This document shows positions 25,545-33,874 of a stretch of 64,000 bases of DNA, one piece after another. Within the stretch, counting starts at the first letter, position 1. Each line of letters begins with the position of its first letter. A program made the position numbers and the translations under genes. The notes beneath the pieces are model-generated. The model was not told the DNA's origin and did not search any database. It saw only the letters and a list, made by a program, of their open reading frames with translations. Origin of the DNA: an uncultured Oscillospiraceae bacterium (GTDB lineage Bacteria; Bacillota; Clostridia; Oscillospirales; Acutalibacteraceae); NCBI GenBank assembly GCA_900547095.1, contig URFG01000002.1, forward strand, positions 62,001 through 126,000, read 5' to 3'.

Positions 25545-25658
25545 TTAGCAACCGCAGCCGTTGTCGCAGCCGTTGTTGTTTCCGCAGCCGCAGCATACGA
25601 GAACGAGGATGAGTATGAGGATCCAAGAGCAGTTTCCGCCAAAATTACTGTTACACAT
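25545..25658 (-). CDS. 37-aa membrane peptide with Cys/Gly-rich tail, unknown function
   Basis: Not a shadow: ATG at 25658 is preceded by AAAGGAGGT at good spacing, and the stop at 25545-25547 lies just before a shared terminator. The peptide starts MCNSNFGGNCSW, has a single hydrophobic segment (ILILILVLV) and ends CCGCGNNNGCDNGCGC, with nine cysteines in total. The size and layout recall the very small hydrophobic Gly-rich spore peptides (YjcZ type), and the Cys-rich tail suggests metal binding or disulfide crosslinking. This is inference, as I know no characterised member. It sits leftward between ligA and the CtsR operon. Confidence 0.75.
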   Translation of the reverse strand: MCNSNFGGNCSWILILILVLVCCGCGNNNGCDNGCGC

Positions 25659-25738
25659 TAAAAAGACCTCCTTTTTGTCTTCATCACATACTATGCAGAT
25701 AATAAATTTGCGGTTACAGAAGTTTTTTAAAAAAATCT

Positions 25739-25755
25739 ATTGACTTTATTTGACT
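25739..25755 (-). promoter_or_regulatory. CtsR operator 1 (overlaps the -35)
   Basis: attgact-tta-tttgact is the reverse-strand form of the known CtsR heptad repeat (RGTCAAA-NAN-RGTCAAA), with one mismatch in the first heptad. It covers the -35 box of the ctsR promoter. Confidence 0.8.
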
Positions 25756-25767
25756 TTTGTATATAAT
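25740..25767 (+). promoter_or_regulatory. SigmaA promoter of the ctsR-mcsA-mcsB-clpC operon
   Basis: TTGACT (25740-25745), a 16-bp spacer and consensus TATAAT (25762-25767). Confidence 0.85.
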
Positions 25768-25770
25768 AAT

Positions 25771-25787
25771 AGTCAGAGAAAGTCAAA
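25771..25787 (+). promoter_or_regulatory. CtsR operator 2 (at the transcription start)
   Basis: AGTCAGA-GAA-AGTCAAA matches the CtsR heptad repeat in the forward direction with one mismatch. It lies over the expected transcription start and ends just before the Shine-Dalgarno sequence. Confidence 0.75.
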
Positions 25788-25801
25788 AGGAGCTGATTAG
25801 A

Positions 25802-26254
25802 TTGCGTATAAGTGATTTAATTACAAACGAGATCATAAAAATGTTAAATGAATCGGAAGAAAATTCCGTGGAAATTCAAAGAAATGTCTTTGCTAACGGT
25901 ATAGGCTGCGCTCCGAGTCAGATTAACTATGTAATCTCTTCGAGATTTACTCCCGAACAGGGTTATATAATCGAAAGCAGAAGAGGCGGCGGCGGATATA
26001 TAAGAATTAAAAGGCTTATTATGGATCATTCGTCCGCCATTATGCACATAGTTAATTCTATAGGCGATTCTCTCGATCCGATGAGTGCCAGAATTCTGAT
26101 TGAAAACTGTCTGCAGTCAGGTCTTATCGATGAAAAAAACGCAAAAATTATGTATGCCGCGATGTCTAATAATGTTATGGCAAATATCGCTACGGATAAA
26201 AGAGATAATGTCAGAGCGGCATTGCTTAAAGAAATGCTTTTAGTGCAAATTTAA
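25802..26254 (+). CDS. ctsR: CtsR, repressor of class III stress genes
   Basis: 150 aa from TTG 25802, decided by AAAAGGAG ending 9 bases upstream; the longer frame from 25757 would begin inside the promoter. The N-terminal winged helix-turn-helix (MRISDLITNEIIKML, APSQINYVISSRF) ends in the glycine-rich wing RRGGGGYIRI that reads the operator and senses heat. The C-terminal half is the dimer/McsB-sensing domain. It represses its own operon through the two operators just upstream and normally also other clp genes. It is the first gene of ctsR-mcsA-mcsB-clpC. Confidence 0.97.
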   Translation: MRISDLITNEIIKMLNESEENSVEIQRNVFANGIGCAPSQINYVISSRFTPEQGYIIESRRGGGGYIRIKRLIMDHSSAIMHIVNSIGDSLDPMSARILIENCLQSGLIDEKNAKIMYAAMSNNVMANIATDKRDNVRAALLKEMLLVQI

Positions 26255-26273
26255 AATCAAAGAGGTAATTTTT

Positions 26274-26768
26274 ATGCTGTGTGAAAAATGCGGAAAATAT
26301 AACGCTACAACTCATATTCATTCTTATGTAAACGGTGTTGTTACGGAAAAATATCTCTGCAGCCACTGCGCCGCAGAGGAGGGTATCGACGGGTTTGCCG
26401 CCGACGGGCTAAACGGACTTCTTTCTTCGATGTTCGGCGATGTTTTCAGTCTTGAAGACAGAACAGATGAAAAAAGATGCAGCTGCTGCAATATGTCTTT
26501 TTCCGATATTGCAAAAAGCGGAAAAGTGGGTTGCCCGGAATGTTATAAAACCTTTTATTCGGAGCTTTTGCCTTACCTTAAAAGGGTACACGGAAGTATA
26601 AAGCACACGGGTATAATTCCTAATAAAGCGCCGCTTGTTGTAAAAAACAGTGAAGACACTTTAAATGCGCTTAAAATTCAGCTTGCAGGCCTTGTTAAGG
26701 AAGAAAAGTTTGAAGAGGCGGCGATTGTCCGCGATAAAATAAAAAAGCTTGAGGAGGAAAAGAAATGA
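26274..26768 (+). CDS. mcsA: McsA, zinc-binding activator of the McsB arginine kinase
   Basis: 164 aa. The paired Cys motifs CEKCGKYNAT/CSHC and CSCC/CPECYKTF form zinc-binding sites. The C-terminal UVR motif (LVKEEKFEEAAIVRDKIKKLE, shared with UvrB and ClpC) is complete. McsA activates and helps target McsB and is itself linked to heavy-metal and heat sensing. It has 'agaggta' upstream of the ATG and overlaps mcsB by 4 bases, implying translational coupling. Confidence 0.96.
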   Translation: MLCEKCGKYNATTHIHSYVNGVVTEKYLCSHCAAEEGIDGFAADGLNGLLSSMFGDVFSLEDRTDEKRCSCCNMSFSDIAKSGKVGCPECYKTFYSELLPYLKRVHGSIKHTGIIPNKAPLVVKNSEDTLNALKIQLAGLVKEEKFEEAAIVRDKIKKLEEEKK

Positions 26769-27778
26769 GCTGGTATAATAAAGCGGCGGCGGAAGACGAT
26801 GTTGTTGTAAGTTCGAGAATCAGGCTCGCAAGAAATATTAACGGTTATCCTTTCCCTTCAAGACTTTCCGACGAGGGATTTGAAAAAGTTAAGAATTTAG
26901 TAAAGGAAGCTATTATTGAAAGCAACACACCGTTTTCAAAAAATTTAAAATACATTGAAATGAGCGATATTCCGGAGAATTTAAGATATTCAATGGTCGA
27001 AAGGCATTTAATAAGTCCTGAATTTGTTTCGGATTGCAAAAATAAGGCAATAATTATTTCGGAAGACGAAAGTATCTGTATAATGCTCGGCGAAGAGGAT
27101 CATATAAGAATTCAGGTTTTAATGCCGGGTCTTGACCTTGAAAAAGCTTATGACGAGGCGCAGAGGATAGATTCGCTCTTATGCTCTTCTCTCGATATCG
27201 CATTTGACCGCGATCTCGGATTTTTAACCGAATGCCCCACAAACCTCGGAACAGGTCTAAGAGCCTCTCTTATGCTTCACCTTCCGCTTTTAGAAGCAGG
27301 GAATGAAATATCCGCTCTATCGGATAATATAGGAAAAATTGGCTTTACCGTAAGAGGAATGTACGGCGAGGGAACAGGTTCCGGAGCTTCGCTTTATCAG
27401 ATTTCGAACGAGGTTACACTCGGGATAACCGAGAAAAACGCGATTGATAATCTTAAGCTTATAGCAATGCAGCTTGTAACAAAAGAAAGAACAGCTTTAA
27501 ACAATGCAAACATGATAAAGCTCCAGGATATTTCTCACAGGGCGCTCGCCGCTTTAAAGAGCGCGAGAGTTTTAAGCAGCGAAGAGCTAATGGAGCAAAT
27601 CAGTAAAATTAAAATAGGAGTATGTGCAAAAGAAATAAATTTAAAAAATGAATTTTTAACGGCGCTTTTATTTGAAAATCAGCCTTATTCTCTTATGTGC
27701 AAATTCGGAGATATGAGCCCCGAAGCAAGGGATATAAAAAGGGCGGAGAATGTTAGAAAAGCGCTTGAAAATATTTAA
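26765..27778 (+). CDS. mcsB: McsB, protein-arginine kinase
   Basis: 337 aa, related to guanido kinases. Seen: VVVSSRIRLARNINGYPFP (nucleotide-binding arginines), the catalytic loop LTECPTNLGTGLRASLMLHLP (conserved Cys) and VRGMYGEGTGSGASLYQISN. It phosphorylates arginines on CtsR and on damaged proteins, marking them for ClpCP and releasing CtsR repression. It overlaps mcsA and is followed by clpC after 19 bases. Confidence 0.97.
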   Translation: MSWYNKAAAEDDVVVSSRIRLARNINGYPFPSRLSDEGFEKVKNLVKEAIIESNTPFSKNLKYIEMSDIPENLRYSMVERHLISPEFVSDCKNKAIIISEDESICIMLGEEDHIRIQVLMPGLDLEKAYDEAQRIDSLLCSSLDIAFDRDLGFLTECPTNLGTGLRASLMLHLPLLEAGNEISALSDNIGKIGFTVRGMYGEGTGSGASLYQISNEVTLGITEKNAIDNLKLIAMQLVTKERTALNNANMIKLQDISHRALAALKSARVLSSEELMEQISKIKIGVCAKEINLKNEFLTALLFENQPYSLMCKFGDMSPEARDIKRAENVRKALENI

Positions 27779-27797
27779 GTTAAAGGAGTTTTGACTT

Positions 27798-30248
27798 ATG
27801 AAATACAATTTTAACGGGTTTACGGATAAAGCAAATCTGGCTTTGAATCAAGCAATAAATGCCGCGGAGCTTTTAGGCCACACCTATGTGGGAAGCGAGC
27901 ATTTGCTTTTAGGTCTTTTAAGATCCGGAGGAATTGCCGGAACTGTTTTAAACGACAGCGGGATAACCGAAGAAAAAATAGAAGAACTTATAATCACTAA
28001 TATCGGAAGAGGAACACCTACAAGACTTTCCGTCGATTACTTCACACCCCGCACCCGCCTTATTCTTGATGTTGCAAGGAGCGGTGCTGAAAATTTAGGA
28101 AAGCGCCTTATAGGAACAGAGCATATATTATTGGCTCTGCTTGGCGAAGAGGATAGCTTTGCAGTCAAATTTATATCGGGACTGGGCGTTGATATAACCA
28201 ATCTTTGCACGAGCGCCCTTAAAGCCGCCGATATAGATTTCGATAATTTTTCCCAGAAAAATGCTTTTACAAAAGAAAACGCCGAAGAAAGCGCCTCTTC
28301 TTCCAAAAACGGCGCTCTTGATAAATACGGCAGAGATCTCACAAAAGCCGCAAAAGACGGAAAACTCGATCCTGTTATAGGAAGAGAAAAAGAAATTGAA
28401 AGAGTAATTCAGATACTTTGCAGAAGAACTAAAAATAATCCCTGCTTAATAGGCGAGCCGGGTGTAGGTAAAACTGCGATAGTCGAAGGTCTTGCCGAAA
28501 GGATAGTTTCGGGCGATGTGCCTGATATTTTGCAGAATAAAAGAGTTTTTTCTCTCGATCTTACCGGTATGGTAGCAGGTGCGAAATACAGGGGCGATTT
28601 CGAAGAAAGAATAAAAGCGGTCATTGACGAAGTATCTAAATCCAACGATGTAATTCTATTTATAGACGAGGTCCACACGCTGGTCGGCGCAGGTTCTGCC
28701 GAAGGGTCAACAGACGCCGCAAATATCTTAAAGCCCTCGCTTGCAAGAGGCAATTTTCAGCTTATCGGTGCAACAACTATAACGGAATATAGGAAGAACA
28801 TCGAAAAAGACGCTGCTTTAGAGCGCAGGTTTCAGCCTGTCACCGTCGGTGAGCCGTCAATAGAAGACGCAGTTTTAATTCTTAAAGGAATTAAAGCGAT
28901 GTTTGAAAAGCATCATAAGGTAGAAATTACAGACGGCGCTATTGACGCCGCAGTCAAGCTTTCTTCAAGATATATTAACGACAGATATCTCCCCGATAAA
29001 GCGATAGATCTTATCGACGAGGCGGCTTCAAAAGTTAGGATCGAAAACAGCACCGCTTCTCCCGAAATCAAGGAGCTTAAAGCAAAGCTTGAAAAGCTTG
29101 ATTCGGATAAGGAAGACGCCGTTTCAAAACAGGATTTTGAGCTTGCCGCAAAAATAAGAGATGAATCGAAAAAAATCGAATCTCAGATAGAAAGTATCCG
29201 CCATAAATCCGATAGTTCTGGGAAATACGGAACGGTTACCGAAGAAAATATAGCTGAGGTACTCTCGGCCTGGACCGGTGTACCTGTTTCGCAAATGACG
29301 GAGGAAGAAAGCAAAAGACTCTTAAATCTTGAAGCGGAGCTTCATAAGAGGCTTATCGGTCAGGATCAGGCTGTCAGCGCTGTATCAAGAGCTATAAGAA
29401 GAGGAAGAGTAGGTCTTAAAGATCCTAACAGACCTATAGGCTCCTTTATCTTCTTAGGTCCCACGGGCGTCGGAAAAACAGAGCTTTGCAAAGCGCTTGC
29501 AGAGGCAATGTTCGGCAGCGAGGGAATGATGATAAGGCTTGATATGTCGGAGTATATGGAAAAGCATACTGTTTCAAGACTTGTCGGCTCGCCTCCGGGA
29601 TATGTAGGATATGACGAGGGCGGTCAGCTTACAGAAAAGGTAAGAAGACATCCTTATTCAGTTGTTTTGTTTGATGAGATCGAAAAAGCGCACCCCGATG
29701 TTTTCAATATGCTTCTGCAAATTCTTGACGACGGCGTGCTTACGGACTCACAGGGCCGAAAGGTCGATTTTAAAAACACCGTTATAATTATGACTTCAAA
29801 TATCGGAGCAAGGCTTATTACCGAGAAAAAATTAAGCCTCGGCTTTACTGAAAAAGAAGAAAATAAAACCGATAAGGATATAAAGCAAACCGTTCTTTCA
29901 GAGCTTAAAAATACTTTCCGACCCGAATTTTTAAATAGGGTAGACGATATTATAGTATTTAACAAGCTTACAAAAGACGAGATCTGCAAAATTGCAGAAA
30001 ATATGCTTAATAATTTAGCTAATAGGCTTAAAAATCTTAATATATCCGTTACATTCGATGAAGAAGTTATAAAAAAGGTAAGCAGAAAAGGATTTGATGA
30101 GATCTATGGCGCAAGACCTTTAAGAAGAACTATTCAAACCGATATCGAAGACGTTTTAAGCGAAAAAATTCTTGACGGAAGCATAAAAAACGGCGATAAG
30201 ATAAAATGCGTTTTATCCGAAAACGGCGATTTAAATTTTATTAAATAA
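27798..30248 (+). CDS. clpC: ClpC, AAA+ unfoldase of the ClpCP protease
   Basis: 816 aa, the usual size. The N-terminal double Clp repeat (~1-150) binds adaptors and phospho-arginine. AAA+ domain 1 has GEPGVGKTA (~215) and FIDEVHTL, and a middle domain carries the UVR-like segment SKQDFELAAKIRDESKKIE (~450). AAA+ domain 2 has GPTGVGKTEL (~555) and LFDEIEKAHPDVFNMLLQIL, with the C-terminal D2 small domain (YGARPLRRTIQ). It unfolds marked proteins for ClpP, which is not in the window. It is the last gene of the CtsR-controlled operon and is followed by a terminator. Confidence 0.98.
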   Translation: MKYNFNGFTDKANLALNQAINAAELLGHTYVGSEHLLLGLLRSGGIAGTVLNDSGITEEKIEELIITNIGRGTPTRLSVDYFTPRTRLILDVARSGAENLGKRLIGTEHILLALLGEEDSFAVKFISGLGVDITNLCTSALKAADIDFDNFSQKNAFTKENAEESASSSKNGALDKYGRDLTKAAKDGKLDPVIGREKEIERVIQILCRRTKNNPCLIGEPGVGKTAIVEGLAERIVSGDVPDILQNKRVFSLDLTGMVAGAKYRGDFEERIKAVIDEVSKSNDVILFIDEVHTLVGAGSAEGSTDAANILKPSLARGNFQLIGATTITEYRKNIEKDAALERRFQPVTVGEPSIEDAVLILKGIKAMFEKHHKVEITDGAIDAAVKLSSRYINDRYLPDKAIDLIDEAASKVRIENSTASPEIKELKAKLEKLDSDKEDAVSKQDFELAAKIRDESKKIESQIESIRHKSDSSGKYGTVTEENIAEVLSAWTGVPVSQMTEEESKRLLNLEAELHKRLIGQDQAVSAVSRAIRRGRVGLKDPNRPIGSFIFLGPTGVGKTELCKALAEAMFGSEGMMIRLDMSEYMEKHTVSRLVGSPPGYVGYDEGGQLTEKVRRHPYSVVLFDEIEKAHPDVFNMLLQILDDGVLTDSQGRKVDFKNTVIIMTSNIGARLITEKKLSLGFTEKEENKTDKDIKQTVLSELKNTFRPEFLNRVDDIIVFNKLTKDEICKIAENMLNNLANRLKNLNISVTFDEEVIKKVSRKGFDEIYGARPLRRTIQTDIEDVLSEKILDGSIKNGDKIKCVLSENGDLNFIK

Positions 30249-30252
30249 AATT

Positions 30253-30286
30253 AAAAAGATACCTGATAAATTCAGGTATCTTTTTT
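30253..30286 (+). terminator. Terminator after clpC
   Basis: aaaaagatacctga (30253-30266) and tcaggtatcttttt (30272-30285) form a 14-bp stem ending in six T. Confidence 0.92.
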
Positions 30287-30287
30287 G

Positions 30288-30316
30288 TTGACTTATACTC
30301 TTGGTGTTGTTATAAT
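30288..30316 (+). promoter_or_regulatory. SigmaA promoter of the alpha-galactosidase gene
   Basis: TTGACT (30288-30293), a 17-bp spacer and TATAAT (30311-30316), placed directly after the clpC terminator. Confidence 0.85.
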
Positions 30317-30337
30317 TTTAAAAACGGGGTGGTCGAA

Positions 30338-32521
30338 ATGTCAATTAGATTTAATGAAGAAACTAAAACATTTTATTTAAACGGAAAAAATATCACTTAT
30401 TCCTTTTTTATAAATGAAGATAAATTTTTAGAGCATCTTTATTTCGGAGAAAAAATTGGGTTTGACGATATAAGGTTTTCTCGCGCTATGGGCAAAAGTT
30501 CCTGCGAGTCGAAACCGCAGAATAATAAATTTTTCACTAATTTATTAAAGCCCGAAATTTCATTTTTCGGTTTCGGCGATTATAAAGAGCCCACGGTATT
30601 AGTAAAAAATAAAGCGGGTGACAGGCTCTCAAATCTTTTATATTCAGGTTATGAAATTTTGGATTGCAAACCTAAAATAAGCGGTATGCCCTCGCTTAGA
30701 GGAAAAGATACACTTATAGTTCATTTAAAAGACAGCGTTACCGATTTTGCGGCAGATATTTATTATTCCGTTTATGATGATCTTGATATAATTTCAAAAA
30801 GAATAGTTTATATCAATAATTCTAAAAATCCTGTTGTTTTAGATCGAGCTTATTCTTTTGCGCAGAGCCTGTCCGCAGGAAATTATGATTTAATTTCTCT
30901 TTACGGCGGCTGGGCGAGCGAAAGACATATTGACCGCGTACCGTTACACCACGGCGTTTCTTCGATAGACTCAAAAAGGACTTCATCGTCTGCAACCTTA
31001 AATCCTTTTATTGCCGTTGCGGAAAGTGACGCTACGGAAAACTTCGGCAATGTTTACGGTTTCAGTTTGGTTTATTCTTCTTCGTATGTTTTAAAGGCGG
31101 AAAAATCTGCTTGCGGAGAACTTCTTATTACAGGCGGAATAAATGATTTCGATTTTTCATGGAAATTGGAAAGCAAAGAAGCTTTTGAAACTCCCGAAGC
31201 AGTTATTGCCTTTTCGGGCAAGGGTTTAGGCGGAATGAGCAGAGCTTTTCATGACGCTTTCCGCGGATATCTTATAAATAAAAATTTCGTTTCAAAATCT
31301 AGACCTATTGTTATAAACAACTGGGAAGCCACCTATTTTGATTTTGACAACGAAAAACTTATGAAAATAATCGACTGCGCCGAAAACACAGGTATTGATA
31401 CTTTTGTTTTAGACGACGGTTGGTTCGGCAAGAGAAACGACGCAAATGTAAGCCTCGGCGACTGGATCGTTAATACCGATAAATTAAAGGGCGGACTTAA
31501 AACCATTATCGATTATGCGCATAAAAAGGGGATGAAATTCGGGCTTTGGTTTGAGCCTGAAATGGTAAGCCCCGATTCGGATCTTTACAGGGCGCATCCC
31601 GACTATGCGGTAAGCGTGCCCGGCAGAGAGCCGACTTTAGGCAGAGATCAGCTTGTTCTCGACCTTACAAAAAAAGAGGTAAGAGATTATATTGTTTGCG
31701 CTGTCAATTCCGTGTTAAAAGAAAATGAAATAGATTATGTTAAATGGGATTATAACAGAAATATAACCGAATCTTATTCTATCGGCAGAGAAAGCGACAG
31801 GCAAAGCGAGTTTGCGCACAGATATGCTCTCGGTCTTTATGATATTTGCGAAAGAATCATAAATGCTAATGAAAACATATTTTTTGAAGGCTGTTCCGCA
31901 GGAGGATCAAGATTTGATCCTGCTATGCTTTATTATTTTCCGCAGATCTGGACTTCCGATGACTCCGACGCAGAGGAAAGAACTTTTATACAGTACGGAA
32001 CATCTTTAGTTTATCCTGTTTCTTCAATAAGCTGTCATGTAAGTGCCGTTCCTAATCATCAGGCGTTAAGGACCACGGAATTTAAAACAAGAACAGATAT
32101 AGCACAGCTCGGCGCGACGGGATATGAGTTAGACCTCTCAAAATTATCCCAAGAAGAGCTTTTAGAAATAAAGAAAAATACGGAAGATTACAGAAGTTAC
32201 GAGGATATTATTTTAAATGGCGACTTATACAGGCTTGGCGATCCTAATACTTCCGAATTTTTCAGTGAAATGTTAGTTTCTAAAGATAAAAACAGAGCTG
32301 TACTTACTGCTTACAGAAGATTACTTAGACCTAACGCGGAAGTTAAAAGAATTAAAATGCAGGGGCTTGATAAAAATAAAAAGTATTATGTTGCAGAGCT
32401 TGGCGGTACATATTCCGGATCAACTCTTATGAATGTGGGAATTTCTCTTAAAGACAGATTCCCGAGATATGATTTTTCATCTTTCAAATTTCATATAATA
32501 GTAAGTAATTGCAATCAGTAG
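30338..32521 (+). CDS. GH36 alpha-galactosidase
   Basis: 727 aa from ATG 30338 (GGGGTGG upstream; GTG 30329 also in frame). The N-terminal beta-supersandwich domain (~1-300) is followed by a TIM barrel with NNWEATYFDFD, LDDGWFGKRND, GLWFEPEMVSPDSDLYR, the nucleophile aspartate in YVKWDYNR (~475) and the acid/base in TSDDSDAEER (~543), all standard for GH36 of the clostridial/lactobacillar type. No signal peptide, so it acts in the cytoplasm on raffinose- or melibiose-type oligosaccharides. It is monocistronic with its own promoter and converges on the lysC terminator. No transporter gene lies beside it. Confidence 0.96.
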   Translation: MSIRFNEETKTFYLNGKNITYSFFINEDKFLEHLYFGEKIGFDDIRFSRAMGKSSCESKPQNNKFFTNLLKPEISFFGFGDYKEPTVLVKNKAGDRLSNLLYSGYEILDCKPKISGMPSLRGKDTLIVHLKDSVTDFAADIYYSVYDDLDIISKRIVYINNSKNPVVLDRAYSFAQSLSAGNYDLISLYGGWASERHIDRVPLHHGVSSIDSKRTSSSATLNPFIAVAESDATENFGNVYGFSLVYSSSYVLKAEKSACGELLITGGINDFDFSWKLESKEAFETPEAVIAFSGKGLGGMSRAFHDAFRGYLINKNFVSKSRPIVINNWEATYFDFDNEKLMKIIDCAENTGIDTFVLDDGWFGKRNDANVSLGDWIVNTDKLKGGLKTIIDYAHKKGMKFGLWFEPEMVSPDSDLYRAHPDYAVSVPGREPTLGRDQLVLDLTKKEVRDYIVCAVNSVLKENEIDYVKWDYNRNITESYSIGRESDRQSEFAHRYALGLYDICERIINANENIFFEGCSAGGSRFDPAMLYYFPQIWTSDDSDAEERTFIQYGTSLVYPVSSISCHVSAVPNHQALRTTEFKTRTDIAQLGATGYELDLSKLSQEELLEIKKNTEDYRSYEDIILNGDLYRLGDPNTSEFFSEMLVSKDKNRAVLTAYRRLLRPNAEVKRIKMQGLDKNKKYYVAELGGTYSGSTLMNVGISLKDRFPRYDFSSFKFHIIVSNCNQ

Positions 32522-32610
32522 GTGAATGTTTTTATCAGAAACGATCTTAAAAAAATCATCTGCAGATGAAACAAAAGACACACCGCAATTTTACAATTTC
32601 TTTTAACAGT

Positions 32611-32644
32611 AAAAAACAAGACCGCGTAAGCGGCCTTGTTTTTT
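32611..32644. terminator. Bidirectional terminator between the alpha-galactosidase gene and lysC
   Basis: aaaaacaagaccgc and gcggccttgttttt form a 14-bp stem (one G-U) with a 4-base loop; A and T runs on either side allow use in both directions. Confidence 0.9.
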
Positions 32645-33857
32645 ATGCTCCTATGATAAGCGAATCGTGAACTGCCTGAACTGCTTTATCAGCATATTTT
32701 GCGTCTATCAAAACAGAAATTTTAATTTCGCTTGTCGCTATCATTCTGATATTTATTCCTGCGTCATAAAGAGATTCAAACATTTTAGAGGCAATGCCGG
32801 GGTGGCTTTCCATACCTGCTCCCACTATCGATATCTTAGCGATACTGTTATCTATCGAAAGGTCCTTATAATCAAGAACATCTTTTAAACTTTCAATAGC
32901 TTTTATAGCTTCCTGCTCCTGATTTTTTGAGACCGTGAAAGTGATATCCTTTGTATTATCTCTTCCTACAGACTGCAAAATGGTGTCTACATTTATTTTA
33001 TACTGTGAAAGCTTATTGAAAATTTTGAAGGCTATTCCCGGGAAATCTTTAAGCCCGATTATCGAAACGCTTGTAACATTCTCGTCTTTTGCTACTCCTC
33101 TGACTAAAGTTTTTTCCATTTTTACTTTCTCCTTTACGATAGTTCCCTTTTTATTCTCAAGACTTGAAAGAACTTCAAGTTCGACGGCATATTTCTTTGC
33201 CATTTCAACCGATCTGTTGTTAAGCACCTGAGCGCCGAGAGTTGCAAGCTCAAGCATTTCGTCATAGGTTATCTCTTCCATTTTTTTTGCGCCTTTGACC
33301 TTGCGCGGGTCGGCGGAATAGACGCCGTCAACATCCGTATATATCTGGCAGCGGTCGGCTTTAAGCGCCGCGGCAATGGCGACCGCGCTTGTATCAGATC
33401 CGCCTCTGCCGAGAGTAGTTAAATCGTCATATTTATTGATACCCTGAAATCCCGCAACGATGATAATATTCTTTTTTGCAAGCTCCGCGCGCATTCTTTC
33501 GGCGTTTATTCTTTTTATTCTTGCTATAGTGTGATTTGAATCCGTTTCAAATCCCGCCTGCCAGCCGAGCAGGGAAATTACGGGAAATCCGAGCTTTTCC
33601 ACAGCCATTGATAAAAGTGCGATAGAGATCTGTTCACCGGCGGTTAAAAGCATATCAAGCTCTCTTTTGGAAATATCGCCGGGATTTATTTCTTTTGCTT
33701 TTTCTATAAGCTCGTCGGTAGTATCGCCCTGTGCGGAAACAACTACAATAACATCGTTACCGCGGCGGTAATCCTCCGTAATAATTTTTGCAACATTAAA
33801 AACTCTTTCGGCGTTTGCCACTGATGAGCCTCCGAATTTTTTTACAATAAGTGCCAC
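32643..33857 (-). CDS. lysC: Aspartokinase
   Basis: 404 aa from GTG 33857; the GGGGG element eight bases before it fits this start better than TTG 33872. The amino-acid kinase domain (~1-250) includes IVKKFGGSSVANAERV, LTAGEQISIALL, GFQGIN and TLGRGGSDTSAVA. Two ACT domains follow (~265-404), the usual site of feedback inhibition by lysine and/or threonine. It phosphorylates aspartate in the first step to Lys, Thr, Met and diaminopimelate. It follows hom with a 17-base gap in a leftward operon. Confidence 0.97.
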   Translation of the reverse strand: MALIVKKFGGSSVANAERVFNVAKIITEDYRRGNDVIVVVSAQGDTTDELIEKAKEINPGDISKRELDMLLTAGEQISIALLSMAVEKLGFPVISLLGWQAGFETDSNHTIARIKRINAERMRAELAKKNIIIVAGFQGINKYDDLTTLGRGGSDTSAVAIAAALKADRCQIYTDVDGVYSADPRKVKGAKKMEEITYDEMLELATLGAQVLNNRSVEMAKKYAVELEVLSSLENKKGTIVKEKVKMEKTLVRGVAKDENVTSVSIIGLKDFPGIAFKIFNKLSQYKINVDTILQSVGRDNTKDITFTVSKNQEQEAIKAIESLKDVLDYKDLSIDNSIAKISIVGAGMESHPGIASKMFESLYDAGINIRMIATSEIKISVLIDAKYADKAVQAVHDSLIIGA

Positions 33858-33874
33858 TTTTTGTACCCCCAAAA

